This document shows positions 1-11,065 of a stretch of DNA of 64,000 nucleotides, one piece after another. Every line of letters starts with the position of its first letter. The stretch's first letter is position 1. The position numbers and the translations under genes were made by a program. This DNA is from Haematococcus lacustris. Its lineage: Eukaryota > Chlorophyta > Chlorophyceae > Chlamydomonadales > Haematococcaceae. The stretch covers positions 10,834,229 to 10,898,228 of the forward strand of contig JASKMD010000031.1 in assembly GCA_030144725.1 (NCBI GenBank), written 5' to 3'. The notes beneath the pieces are model-generated. The model searched no databases. It was not told the origin of the DNA and worked only from the letters and a program-made list of their open reading frames with translations.

Positions 1-46
1 CTCGACGAAGCAAATCGACGACCGCAGACTATAGGAAGGTGTCAAC

Positions 47-1148
47 ATGCAAGCTATTAGGAGCATCCTGGGCGTCGGTCTCCTGCTGGTGGCAGCAGCC
101 TCAACAGGTGCGAAAGCGGTGCAACACGCCGGAGCTATCAGCGACGTCGCTTGCCGAGCAGCTTCCCCGCGGGCACTTGACCGCTTGTCGAAGGAACTTG
201 CGTCCTACTTGCACTCACCCACAAGCACGTCTTTTGACCGCAGGGGCCCAAATGACAGAGGTACCCCTTCCTCCACCACCGCCCCCGCCTCCCTTTCCCG
301 CCATTGAGCCGCCCCCGCCCCCGCCCCCGCCCTCGACGCTCCTTGCTCCAATGTACCCTCCCGTGTACGCGGGGACTTACCCTGCGGGCTATCCTTCCAC
401 CCCAGCTTACCCACCCTCATATCCTCCACCCCTTGCTCCAGTCATTGGCTCGAAGCCCACTGCCTCTCCTTCAGATCAGCCCCCCCCCGTGGCATCCACC
501 CCCTCCCAAACCTCGCCCTCAGCAGCTCCTCCCCCACCCGCCCCAGTAGTAGCCGACAACCAGGCTGCTGCCCAGCTGGTCTTTGTCCTCAGCCCTGCAG
601 TGTTTGCCGCACTGTGCAGCAATGCCACAGCCCGTGGTGCCTTTGCCGATGACAGTGCTGCCGCCATGGCTGCCCAGCTGGTGAGGAGCTCTGGGTCAGC
701 TGTCAGCGTGGTGGGCTCAGTGCCAGCTTCCACCTGTGGTCGCCGTGCCCGCGCCCTGCTGCAAGCCGGCACCACCATGCCTGTCAACTACCTCATCACC
801 TTCCCCTCGGGCACCAACGCCGCCGCTCAAGCCAGCCAGGTGCAGAGCCTGGTGACCCGCATTAACACAGAGGGCGTGGCAGCGCTGGGCGTCACCAGCC
901 TGGGACCCGTGGCAACCTCGGAGATGACGGTGACAGGAGTCGTGGTGCCCGTCGTCTCTACTGGTGCCACGGTGCCCAACCCTGCGGACCCCTTGGAGTC
1001 TGAGTCCGGAGTGCCACGAGCTACTCAACTGGGAGTCGGGATAGGGCTGGGGCTGGGTGGCGGCCTCATCGCAGCGGGCTGTGTGGCTGCGGCCTTAGCG
1101 CTGCGCCGCCGCAAGTACCAGGCGCCGATGGTCGAGATATTGAGCTGA
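47..1148 (+). CDS. Secreted single-pass membrane protein, one-module member of a local paralog family (gene 1)
   Basis: Two-exon model: 47-107 and 244-1148, 321 residues. Exon 1 starts with MQAIRSILGVG and encodes a signal peptide; it ends in phase 1 before gtgcga. The acceptor ..gaccgcag precedes GGGCCC, restoring Gly-Ala-Gln, the same junction as in the paralogs at 17.7 and 28.8 kb. The mature part is a Pro-rich stretch (runs of 6-8 Pro, Tyr-Pro repeats), then a ~130-residue module beginning DNQAAAQLVF, with LCSN and TCGRR cysteines, an RRARALLQ motif and NYLITFP. A Gly/Leu/Ala transmembrane helix and an RRRK stop-transfer end the protein, leaving a very short cytosolic tail. An open frame starting at 39 reads through the intron and loses the signal peptide, so I reject that start. 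Function unknown; a cell-wall or surface role is inferred only from topology and Pro-richness. Confidence 0.8.
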
Positions 1149-1706
1149 GTTTCTAATTTAGAATCTAAGTAACACAGGTTTGTAGTAGCCACGTAGCCAA
1201 CACCTTCATGATCGGTTCAATGAATCAAAGAAAACATGCATCAGCAAGCATTCTTGCGTCTTTGTAGAGGATATGTCACATTCGTCAACAGGCGCACACC
1301 TTGCTGCATGTGTCGTAGTGCGAGGATGTGTCTGATCCATTGATTGCTTGGTTCAACACTGTAGGGTACGGGGCATGCTGTGTGGTGAATCTGTAGTGAC
1401 TAATGTGCTGCTTGAACATTCAGATCAGTCCGGATGACGTGTGAGTCACACGGTTTGACGTGACATGTTACATTGTTATGTTATGTTTCCCGTGTACGTA
1501 CATCAGGGCTGTGCAGACGACAAGACGAGACCGTAGACGAACAGACGAAAGACGGATGTCTTTTCGTCTGCAGACGACAACCGAATAGGGACCGTCCCAT
1601 CTACGTAGATCTACGTAGATCTAGATGCTAGATTTAGATGGTCTAGCAGCATAGTGGTTATCTAGCAAAGAGGAGTGCTAGATGGACGATAGACGTCATC
1701 CCGCCC
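1149..1706. other. Intergenic, 3' flank of gene 1 up to the assembly gap
   Basis: No coding frame of interest. Near the gap there is an AGACGA-rich stretch (about 1515-1580) and a short direct repeat of CTACGTAGAT at about 1600-1622. No clear terminator or RNA gene was seen. Confidence 0.5.
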
Positions 1707-2206
1707 NNNNNNNNNNNNNNNNNNNNNNNNNNNNNNNNNNNNNNNNNNNNNNNNNNNNNNNNNNNNNNNNNNNNNNNNNNNNNNNNNNNNNNNNNNNNNN
1801 NNNNNNNNNNNNNNNNNNNNNNNNNNNNNNNNNNNNNNNNNNNNNNNNNNNNNNNNNNNNNNNNNNNNNNNNNNNNNNNNNNNNNNNNNNNNNNNNNNNN
1901 NNNNNNNNNNNNNNNNNNNNNNNNNNNNNNNNNNNNNNNNNNNNNNNNNNNNNNNNNNNNNNNNNNNNNNNNNNNNNNNNNNNNNNNNNNNNNNNNNNNN
2001 NNNNNNNNNNNNNNNNNNNNNNNNNNNNNNNNNNNNNNNNNNNNNNNNNNNNNNNNNNNNNNNNNNNNNNNNNNNNNNNNNNNNNNNNNNNNNNNNNNNN
2101 NNNNNNNNNNNNNNNNNNNNNNNNNNNNNNNNNNNNNNNNNNNNNNNNNNNNNNNNNNNNNNNNNNNNNNNNNNNNNNNNNNNNNNNNNNNNNNNNNNNN
2201 NNNNNN
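1707..2206. other. Assembly gap (500 N)
   Basis: Exactly 500 N, the same length as the second gap, so it is a placeholder of unknown true size. Open frames crossing it are meaningless. Confidence 0.98.
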
Positions 2207-2638
2207 TGACGGGCATTTACCACTGGCTGCCATCGCTTGGCGCCTGGTGTGGTCTTGAGAATGATGGTGACATCAGTCTCGCCCTTGGCTTCGAAGACCA
2301 CGCCTGCAAGGTAGCATAGGTCTGTAAGGTCTGGCCACGTAGCTGACATGCAGTGTTCAGCAGATATCTCATACAGCCTCGCGAATCGCGCATTTCGTAG
2401 GTACTGCCAGCGAGCCATGCGCACTCAAAGGGTGGTACGACCAGCGTCCCATCGTGAGCCACCCTGATCATGTGCCTTCCTTGTTCCGTTTCGCCAGACC
2501 CCGAACACGGGATATACTAACGGCCAACCGGCGAACCGACAGCTGTGGATAGTATCCATTAGCTACTTTTCATTTCGGACAGCAACACCCTTGAGCCAGT
2601 AGCAACACATATTCACGGGTAGCATGGCAAAGAAACAG
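2207..2638. other. Non-coding or unrecognised stretch between gap and (GGGGC)n array
   Basis: A short open frame on the minus strand (2217-2471) has no recognisable motif. Nothing else can be supported here. Confidence 0.4.
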
Positions 2639-3862
2639 GCGGGGCGGGGCGGGGCGGGGCGGGGCGGGGCGGGGCGGGGCGGGGCGGGGCGGGGCGGGGC
2701 GGGGCGGGGCGGGGCGGGGCGGGGCGGGGCGGGGCGGGGCGGGGCGGGGCGGGGCGGGGCGGGGCGGGGCGGGGCGGGGCGGGGCGGGGCGGGGCGGGGC
2801 GGGGCGGGGCGGGGCGGGGCGGGGCGGGGCGGGGCGGGGCGGGGCGGGGCGGGGCGGGGCGGGGCGGGGCGGGGCGGGGCGGGGCGGGGCGGGGCGGGGC
2901 GGGGCGGGGCGGGGCGGGGCGGGGCGGGGCGGGGCGGGGCGGGGCGGGGCGGGGCGGGGCGGGGCGGGGCGGGGCGGGGCGGGGCGGGGCGGGGCGGGGC
3001 GGGGCGGGGCGGGGCGGGGCGGGGCGGGGCGGGGCGGGGCGGGGCGGGGCGGGGCGGGGCGGGGCGGGGCGGGGCGGGGCGGGGCGGGGCGGGGCGGGGC
3101 GGGGCGGGGCGGGGCGGGGCGGGGCGGGGCGGGGCGGGGCGGGGCGGGGCGGGGCGGGGCGGGGCGGGGCGGGGCGGGGCGGGGCGGGGCGGGGCGGGGC
3201 GGGGCGGGGCGGGGCGGGGCGGGGCGGGGCGGGGCGGGGCGGGGCGGGGCGGGGCGGGGCGGGGCGGGGCGGGGCGGGGCGGGGCGGGGCGGGGCGGGGC
3301 GGGGCGGGGCGGGGCGGGGCGGGGCGGGGCGGGGCGGGGCGGGGCGGGGCGGGGCGGGGCGGGGCGGGGCGGGGCGGGGCGGGGCGGGGCGGGGCGGGGC
3401 GGGGCGGGGCGGGGCGGGGCGGGGCGGGGCGGGGCGGGGCGGGGCGGGGCGGGGCGGGGCGGGGCGGGGCGGGGCGGGGCGGGGCGGGGCGGGGCGGGGC
3501 GGGGCGGGGCGGGGCGGGGCGGGGCGGGGCGGGGCGGGGCGGGGCGGGGCGGGGCGGGGCGGGGCGGGGCGGGGCGGGGCGGGGCGGGGCGGGGCGGGGC
3601 GGGGCGGGGCGGGGCGGGGCGGGGCGGGGCGGGGCGGGGCGGGGCGGGGCGGGGCGGGGCGGGGCGGGGCGGGGCGGGGCGGGGCGGGGCGGGGCGGGGC
3701 GGGGCGGGGCGGGGCGGGGCGGGGCGGGGCGGGGCGGGGCGGGGCGGGGCGGGGCGGGGCGGGGCGGGGCGGGGCGGGGCGGGGCGGGGCGGGGCGGGGC
3801 GGGGCGGGGCGGGGCGGGGCGGGGCGGGGCGGGGCGGGGCGGGGCGGGGCGGGGCGGGGCGG
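2639..3862. repeat. (GGGGC)n pentanucleotide array, about 1.22 kb
   Basis: About 245 uninterrupted copies of GGGGC with no visible variant units. Because 5 is not a multiple of 3, every frame cycles through all phases and contains no stop; this gives false ORFs of Gly-Arg-Gly-Gly-Ala (plus) and Pro-Pro-Arg-Pro-Ala (minus). The G-rich strand can form G-quadruplexes and the C-rich strand i-motifs (general knowledge). The same unit occurs in the opposite orientation at 31843-32136 and 48522-48826. Confidence 0.97.
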
Positions 3863-4620
3863 CAGATCATCGGCGGGGCAATGATGGCGGGGCCAGCAAC
3901 AACCCATAGGGCCTAGCAGTATGAACAGGCTCTGAGCCTCGTAACCACCGGTGTGGGGTTTGTGGTCATCAAGGGTGCGACCGAGGACGCTACAGTTGGA
4001 ATGCAGCTGAGTGAGACTACCCACAGTTAAACACGTTGTTGCATGTGTTTGGCTGGTGGTCACCCCTCCCATTGAACCACCACGTAAGGGACATTTGACT
4101 TTGCGGCGTGCCTGGTGAGAGTTGAATTGTCATTTTAACGCGGAACGCCTCACTTCTGCGTCGCGCTTGCGCCTGCTCGCCCGAGCTGCTGGCACCCACG
4201 GTGACCGGCAGTCTGCCAGGCACGCGAACGGTTCCGCTCTGCGCGATGGGACTTTCAAGTGCTGCTACACAACACCCACAACGCAGGATGTAGAGTTCTC
4301 CGATGCGGTACACTTGCATGGAGCCCAGTTTTCTCAATCGCCATCTCAATCGCACTCTGTCTGCTCATTAGGGCACGACTGTTAACGTTAACATCCTGAT
4401 GTTTTGGGCCTGTTAACGTGGTTTAACAAATGTTTAACATACCCGTTTTGCTACCCTGGGACTGCGTCTCACTGGCCACTTCTGCCTGCATAGTGTCGCT
4501 GGGTGCATTGCCGTCTCGCGACCAGAACGACAGCAAAAATGAGTCGTATCACGACCAAGCGGTCAAGTTTAACAAAACGGTTTAACATTAACATTAACAC
4601 GTCCGGTCGTGCCCTACTGC
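3863..4620. other. Repeat-derived intergenic DNA with a dispersed repeat at about 3945-4060
   Basis: The stretch beginning GTGTGGGGTTTGTGGTCATC (3953) reappears in diverged form at 16481-16575, including the following CAAGGGTGC and the AAACAYGTTGTT block, so it is a dispersed repeat. Between 4380 and 4620 the sequence is rich in GTTAAC/TTTAAC words. No gene is supported. Confidence 0.55.
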
Positions 4621-5593
4621 TCATTCAGATGCTCGCAAGGTGCCGGCTGGCACATACAACCCCACTGCCTTGCAATACTTGTTTAACATTTTCACGCTCA
4701 GCTTCTTGCCCAGCTTCTTGCCCAAGGTGCACAGCTGCTTCACGCTGTCTGGTGCAAATGAGCACAGAAGGGTGAGGCCCTCATCGTCCCAATGCTTGTC
4801 ATCCCTCTTCTGATCAAACATGGGCATGGCCACAAAGGGCTTTGTGATGGAGGGCCTCATACACACACACCTTGGTGCGGGGGTCATGCATCGGGCACAT
4901 GCACATGCAGTCTGTGACCACTCAACCTGCACCCCTGCAGCAGGGAAGAAGCAGCTGTGCATGAAGCCGGGGATGGATGATGCAAAGGCATGTGCATCCC
5001 GTTGTGGAGCATTGCAAAGCTTTGCCTCCTTTGTGCTCAGCTCCAAGCACCCATGACCCACACTTGATGACCCACACTTGCTCGTGCACGGTGGGCCTTG
5101 CTGGGGCTGCACAAAGTCTGATGCATTGCACATCCCAACACGATCAGCCTGAATCTCACCCCTCAGCCACTGCTTCACCACCCCTCCCTCTGAATCATGC
5201 CTGCCCTTGAAGTGTGTTGTAGCCCCATAGCTCCAGCACACTGGCACGCTGAACCTCTGTGCCATGCCCCAATGCTGTCGCATGGTTGGGGCGCCCTTGA
5301 ACTGCCCTGCACACCCATCAGACCACATGTACAACTGCCTCATGTCCATGTCATGCTCTGCCAGCAAGTAATACACCACCTGGCTCTAGCAGTTCTGGAG
5401 GAACCAAGCGTGCCAGAACTCTCCTTGCTGTCACGTCATCTGTGCGCTGGCCCCCTTTCTTGGAGCTGGAGTCCATGAGCAGCTGCACTCTGTTGAGCAG
5501 TAAGCATGCCAACTTCTGTTTTGTGGAGGCACACTGCTGCATGGCTTGCTGCACTGCCAGCTGCAGCTGGGGGCTGGTGAGCACTCTGTCCAA
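4621..5593 (-). pseudogene. Decayed transposon-type protein with a SDGxxxQFK / GGxxK signature
   Basis: A minus-strand open frame (4621-5379) reads VYYLLAEHDMD, then WSDGCAGQFKG, then ATTHFKGRHDSEGGVVKQW. I recall this order (Ser-Asp-Gly..Gln-Phe-Lys followed about 30 residues later by a Gly-Lys..Asp.Gly-Gly..Lys box) from abundant, often transposon-linked proteins of algae and invertebrates; I cannot name the superfamily with certainty. Residues before it lie in another frame (5351-5593, LQLAVQQAMQQ..), so a frameshift or in-frame stop near 5385 breaks the gene. The downstream Cys-rich part (CACARCM) could be a degenerate zinc-binding region. No terminal repeats were identified. Confidence 0.5.
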
Positions 5594-6265
5594 CAGCTGA
5601 GCCTACTGTTCTGCTGAGCCACAGCGCCCAAACACACCCATTACCTCCTGACGCATGCGCTCAAACTGCTGATCCGCGCTTCCTTACACGGCCCCTGTTG
5701 CTGCTGCTGGTTCTTTGCATGGATGGCAGGGGCATGGGTGGGAGGTGCTGGCCCTGACCTGAGGCTGTAGTCTCTGTCCCCCACTCTGCTGGAGGTGCCC
5801 CTTTCCCTGCTCCTGTCCCTGTCGGTGTGTGGTGTACTGCGTTGCGATGTAGCCCCCTGTCGTGTGGCAGCACGGGTGGCAGCTGCGGGGGGAGGGGGGG
5901 CTGGTGGGGGGGGGCTGGGGCTGGAGCTGGGGCTGGAGCTGGGGGAGTGAGGGGGGCAGCAACATGCTGCAGTGTTGATGGCCCAATCAGGACTTTAACC
6001 TGTGTTGAATGCCCTATCAGGACTTAAGGCTTGGACATCGCACCAGTCTCAGAAAAGGAGAGGAGATGTCCCGTCCTTAGCATCTGTTAGCTTGCGTGTC
6101 GTCGTCACGGAAAAAGAAGCGCGCGGTTCAAACCACACCAAATTTCAATATCAAGCAGCATACCGGGCACTGAATTTGACCGTTCAAAACGTCGTTGCTC
6201 CTCACAACCACTGCAGTTCACAGTGCCAGCTATTGTGCAGAACGACAAATCGCAGCACTAGAAGA
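5594..6265. other. Low-complexity and 5' flank of gene 2
   Basis: 5875-5950 is a G-rich tract with GGGGCTGGAGCT repeats. A direct repeat of the word ATCAGGACTT occurs at about 5985 and 6015. The last 250 bases should hold the gene 2 promoter; I see no clear TATA box. Confidence 0.4.
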
Positions 6266-8015
6266 ATGCAGGCCCCTACTTCTGTCGCGATCACTCGCAC
6301 TCTGCTCGCCCTTCTCTTCCTATGCGCGTCAGGCCCACCAGGCGAGTAGCCGAGGATTCGCCTTGTACATGTCCGCCCGACCCGGTACATTCCTCGTCTG
6401 TACTAACCCACATTGCTCGCTCACGGGACCTTCCTTCCTTTGATTGTAGCTGCAAGTGCGGACACACAAGCCCGTCTGTCGGTCGGCGCCGCTCTTCCTC
6501 ACGGTAAGTCGCGAAGCACACGCGTCCCCGTTTTGGTTTTGAGACACATCCGGTAGCTGCAACATTCTGCGCACAATTGCCGTAACGTTGACTCATATGT
6601 TGACTTCAGTGCCTGGTGTGCTTCTGAACACAGGCTCGCCTCGTAGACTGTCACTGAGGTCACTGTCATCCGTGGATGGCAACAGCAGCATGACACCGGG
6701 CAGCAGTGGCATGCCTGGGGGCAGCAACACGACTGGCAGCAACATTACCAACCTGGTCCTGGCAGCAAACCAAGTAGCCGCCCAGCTGGTGTTTGGGATG
6801 CAGCCATCGGACTTTGCCATGCTGTGCAGCAACCATAGCCTCCTCAGCGTCTTTGCTTATGACTGCACCACAGCCGTGGCCACCCAGCTGCAGGTCACCA
6901 CGGGCTACAATGTCAGCGTGGCCAGCGTAGTGCCTGGCATCACTTGCAGCCGCCGCAGGCGCAGCCTGCTACAGGCCAACACCACTACTGTGCCCATCAA
7001 CTTCCTCATGACCTTCCCCGCCAACACCACCAACACCACCCTCCCCATGCTGGCCCTGGTCAACCGCATCAACACCCTGGGCATGGCAGCCCTGGACGTC
7101 AACTACCTGGCCCTTATCCCCAGCGCCAACCTCACCGTGACTGCCCAGCTTCTAAACCTACAGAGGCTCCAGGACGCACCCATGAACGGTTCCCTCAACT
7201 CCACCACCCTCCCTCCCTCCACCAATGCAACCAACACCACCCTGCCTCCCTCCAACAATGCAACCAACACCACCCTCCCTCCCTCCAACAATGCTACCAA
7301 CACCGCTCTCCCTCCCCTAATATCCCCCCAGGACAAGCCCAGCCCTTCACCCCCTGGAGCTGTAGCTGCCACCCCTGGAACGTCGAAATCCTACCCTCCT
7401 CCCCTCCCCTCCCCAGCCCCCCCTCCTTCTCCCGTCCCAGTTGTGGCTGACAACCAGGCCGTTGCCCAGCTGGCTTACGTCCTCAGCCCTGCAGTGTTTG
7501 CCGCACTGTGCAGCAATGCCACAGCCCGTGGTGCCTTTGCCGATGACAGTGCTGCCGCCATGGCTGCCCAGCTGGCGAAGAGCTCCGGGTCAGCTGTCAG
7601 CGTGGTGGGCTCAGTGCCAGCCTCCACCTGTGGTCGCCGTACACGCGCCCTGCTGCAAGCCAGCACCACCATGCCTGTCAACTACCTCATCACCTTCCCC
7701 CCGGGCACCAACGCCGCCGCTCAGGCCAGCCAGGTGCAGAGCCTGGTGACCCGCATCAACACAGAGGGCGTGGCAGCGCTGGGCGTCACCAGCCTGGGAC
7801 CCGTGGCAACCTCGGAGATGACGGTGACAGGAGTCGTGGTGCCCACCGTGCCGTCCGGCACCTCTGCGCCAACCGCGACATTAGCCGGCACCACGCCCAG
7901 CGAGTCCGGGTTGTCGCGCAGCGCTAAGCTGGGCCTAGGCCTAGGGCTTGGACTGGGCGGTGGCTTGCTGTGCGCTGGTGCCGCCGCACTGATGCTGGCT
8001 CGCCGCCGGCAATGA
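6266..8015 (+). CDS. Secreted single-pass membrane protein with two modules (gene 2)
   Basis: The core 6634-8015 is certain; the 5' exons are a model. A signal peptide starts at 6266 (MQAPTSVAITRTLLALLFLCA). Joining 6266-6327, 6457-6503 (before a strong gtaagt donor) and 6634-8015 (acceptor ..gaacacag) keeps frame and gives 496 residues; a donor 18 bases later also keeps frame. Order: signal peptide; module A (LVLAANQVAAQLVF.., Cys at MLCSN and ITCSRRRRSLLQ); a linker with about three Asn-Asn-Ala-Thr-Asn-Thr-Thr-Leu-Pro-Pro repeats rich in N-glycosylation sequons; a Pro/Ser stretch; module B (DNQAVAQLAYVL.., TCGRRTRALLQ); a Gly/Leu transmembrane helix and RRRQ end. Module A is nearly the same as in the 28.8 kb paralog, whereas the tail resembles gene 1. 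Function unknown. Confidence 0.78.
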
Positions 8016-8667
8016 CGATTGCCGAACAGCTCCCTGAACATTGCGCCCCACGTTCACGTCTAATGTCACGCAGTAACGTCACTGGTATGATGCAACATCA
8101 TTAGGTACGAACACACACTGAAACACTGAATGTGTACTGCATGAACGTTTAGGGCCCTTGGGTGACCCGCACGGCTATGAAAGAATGTTTCCGTGAGATG
8201 CCAGGTATTACTATGATAGTAAGTGGGGTGGCCCTCAGCCAGGTATCAATATGATAGTAGTAAGTGGTGTGATGCCGTGCGGGCCAGGGTCTGACAGTCA
8301 CGCTTTGGGCTTGACGGCCCTCAGCGCGCGCAGCTTGCAGCAGGCCCATGTTACTGTGCTAGCATGCTGTCTAGCATCGCCGTCCTGTGCGAGTGAGCGC
8401 GCGCTGCAGTGCTGCTGACGATGGAGCAAGCAGCTTGCAGACGAGCGATGCGGCGATGAGGTTCATCTTACAAGGCCGCGGCAGTCCAAGTGTTCTGAGC
8501 TAGTGATGCAGAGGGACATGCTGCAGACCATTGGACTCAACTCCATCGGGATTTCCGAGCTTACACCCGTCGCCTGATGTTGCGTATTCTACGCGTACAG
8601 TGTAGCATGTCCATGCGGTCATGCAATTCTGAATCTGAGATCTCCTCATGCAAGTGTAAGATCTGAA
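8016..8667. other. 3' flank of gene 2 up to the retrotransposon
   Basis: No gene. A local imperfect duplication (CAGGTATTACTATGATAGTA near 8201 and CAGGTATCAATATGATAGTA near 8240) is the only structure seen. Confidence 0.45.
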
Positions 8668-8794
8668 CTGGTGGTGGTGTTCTGAGGCTGGGTTCAACTC
8701 CCAGGCAGACTTGACATCCTTGACATCCTTGACTACGCCCTAGTCTGCTCAGGCGACCTCTTAACACTGTTGACCGCTGTAGCCTCACGCTACA
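8668..8794 (+). repeat. 5' LTR of the chromovirus (127 bp)
   Basis: Identical to 15633-15759 at every base I compared. Starts CTGGTGGTGGTG and ends CACGCTACA, so TG..CA termini are possible from 8669. It contains a tandem TTGACATCC duplication. Unusually short for a gypsy LTR. Confidence 0.85.
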
Positions 8795-9220
8795 GTGGTT
8801 TCCGACCGATGCCCTGGCTGTGGACAGTTCGTGGCTGAGTTGTGTGGCGCTGAGGACTGGCTGGTAACGTCTAAGCAGCGCAGAAGCAACCGCAGCAGTG
8901 TCACGGGCTCAGAGTTGACAGTATTAAGATTTTCGGCGGTACAGTCGCTTGCAAGCACACAGGATGCCAATGAAGTGGCACGCTTGCATATCTATGCTGG
9001 AGTTTGGTGCAGATACGGCGATGGTTGATATTCCCGGCCCGGGGGATACATCGGTGCGTAGGGCTGATGGCGGTCAAGAAGCTGAGGCGCTGTGACGGCA
9101 GGTGGCTGAGCTGCAATCGCAGCTGTAGCGTCTGGAAAATGGTGTTGATGGAAGGCCCGACGGCTGTGGTCCGGGGCAGAATGATGAGATTCGGGCAAGG
9201 CCCGTGGGCAGTGGAGGCCC

Positions 9221-9667
9221 TTGTGTGTGGAAATGAGGCCAATGGCCGTGTTGAGGCGAGGCGAGCGCCTAGTGGTGGCTGGTGGTGGCCCAGTGACATT
9301 GAGGCATGTGCCCAGCAACGCATGTGGCGACGTACATTGCTGCATGTGCCGTCCCTTGAGAAGTGGATGGTTGGAGCTACGCAGGGGCTGGCAGTGGCCA
9401 CGTGAGGAAGAGGAGTGCAGAAAGAGGCCTAACCAAGGCAGTGGCAGTGGCTTTGGTGGCAACAGCCATGGAGGCAGTAGCAACAGCCATGGAGGCAGTG
9501 GCAGCAGCCATGGAGGCAGCGGCTATGGCGCCAGTGGCAGTGGCCTGGGCGGTGGATGGAGCCATGGTCACCAGCCTAGGGCCAAGCCAGGCTTCATTGA
9601 TGGGCCCAAATGCGAGGCATGCAAGGGCTGGGGGCACAGGACTGAGGACTGTGCCAACAACAAATAG
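9221..9667 (+). pseudogene. gag remnant with CCHC zinc knuckle
   Basis: The frame ends with a Gly/Ser/His tract (SHGGS repeats) and CEACKGWGHRTEDC, a perfect CX2CX4HX4C nucleocapsid knuckle, then stops at 9665. The start is uncertain and the capsid region upstream is not recognisable, so this is the C-terminal part of a decayed gag. Confidence 0.7.
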
Positions 9668-9836
9668 GGCTTTGCCTGGCTGGTAGATGGTGCTGAACCG
9701 CCAGGATGTGAGTCGATGGTTCTGTTCAATGAGGGCTCAATGTGTAAGAGGCTCATTGACACCATGGATGCACCTACCGTGGCTGCAGCAGGAGCAGAGC
9801 TGTTCTGTTCTGTGGAAGATATGGAGGAAAGCCGTG

Positions 9837-11060
9837 CAGCGTGATGATGGACACAGGTGCTACTCATAGAGTGGTTGATAAGCAGGTACTACTCATAAGA
9901 GTGGTTGGATAAGCAGAAGAACCCAATGCTGACAAGGCACATCTTGGAGAGACCATTAAACCTGATAACTGCAAACAACGACACAGTGCACATTCGTGAG
10001 CAGTAGTGGGGCCATTGGAGATACAGAAGAGCAAAGTGGGATGCTTCGCCAAAATCATGCCAGGCATGCTGGCTGGTGTGGACTTAATTCTGGGGGCAGA
10101 CTGGCTGTCCTACTATGACGCGGTGTTAAAGCCAAAGCACGGAGTCTGCACCTTGCAGGCTACAAATTCGGGGAAATCGGAGAACTTGTTTGCGCTGCGG
10201 CCCAAGCATCTGCCGTGTTTTGCAGCTGTGGCAGAAATGGAGAAACAGCGATGCAAGGAGGCTGCAGGAGTGCTGAGCGCAGGGCAGACTGCGAGGCTGT
10301 TGCGCCAGGGCTGCAGCAGCTGGCTAATGCTCGTGCAGCCTAGTGATGGCAATGATAAGGAGGGCTGGCACACAGGCAGCTTAGCAGCTGCAGTGGTGGG
10401 CTCAGAAGGAGCCAGGAGTGCTGAAGTGAATCCCTGGCTGGTACCAGCAGCACAGTTGGAGGGGCTGCTGGCAGAGTTTGCTGATGTGTTTGAGAGCATG
10501 CCTGAGGGGCTACCACCTGACAGGAAGGTGGGGCACACCATTAGGCTGGAGCCAGGGGCGGTGCCACCCTATCGCCGCATGTACAAGCTGAGTCCTAGGG
10601 AGGACGCTGAAGTGAGAAAGCAAGTTGCTGAGCTGCTGGCTAAAGGATTGATTGAGCCCAGTAGCAGTCCATATGGGGCACCCATCCTGTTTGTACAGAA
10701 GAAGGATGGCAGCCTGAGAATGTGCATTGACTATCGTGCCTTAAACAAGCTGACAGTGAGAGATAGATACCCCCTACCAAGGATTGATGAGCTGTTTGAC
10801 AAGCTGGCTGGTCTTTAGCAGCCTGGATCTGCAGGCAGGCTACCATCAAATCAGGATCACAGAGGAGGACGTGCCTAAGACGGCATTCTTGACGCCTGTG
10901 GGCCAGTTTCAGTTCAAAGTGCTATGTTTTGGGCTGACCAATGCTCCTGCTACCTTCCAACGGGTTATGAACACGGTGTTTAAGCCCCTAATCAACAAGT
11001 CGGTGCTGGTCTATATTGATGACATGCTGGTGATGAGTAACACCCCTGAAGAGCACCTTG
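9837..11060 (+). pseudogene. Protease and N-terminal reverse transcriptase, frameshifted
   Basis: MMDTGATHRVVDK at about 9845-9885 is the aspartic protease active site. It is followed at once by an imperfect ~30-bp tandem duplication (9855-9883 and 9884-9914) that breaks the frame. The protease C-terminal motif [10 protein letters not shown] (about 10077) and RT fingers/palm ([34 protein letters not shown]) lie in 10006-10818. The frame then shifts at about 10809 to [27 protein letters not shown] and the catalytic YIDDM (about 11012-11026). RT is then cut by the TIR element. Confidence 0.85.
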
Positions 11061-11065
11061 GTTCA

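Noticed and set aside
39..1148. A single 369-residue protein starting at 39
   Set aside because: It reads through the 108-243 intron in the wrong frame; the start at 47 with splicing gives a signal peptide and the family's conserved junction.
2563..4072. Pro-Pro-Arg-Pro-Ala and Gly-Arg-Gly-Gly-Ala repeat proteins of 430-500 residues
   Set aside because: Pure GGGGC pentamer translation in every frame; no supporting flanking coding sequence.
9004..9405. 133-residue plus-strand frame as an intact gag capsid
   Set aside because: No capsid motif is visible; it overlaps the zinc-knuckle frame and looks like a shadow or decayed sequence.
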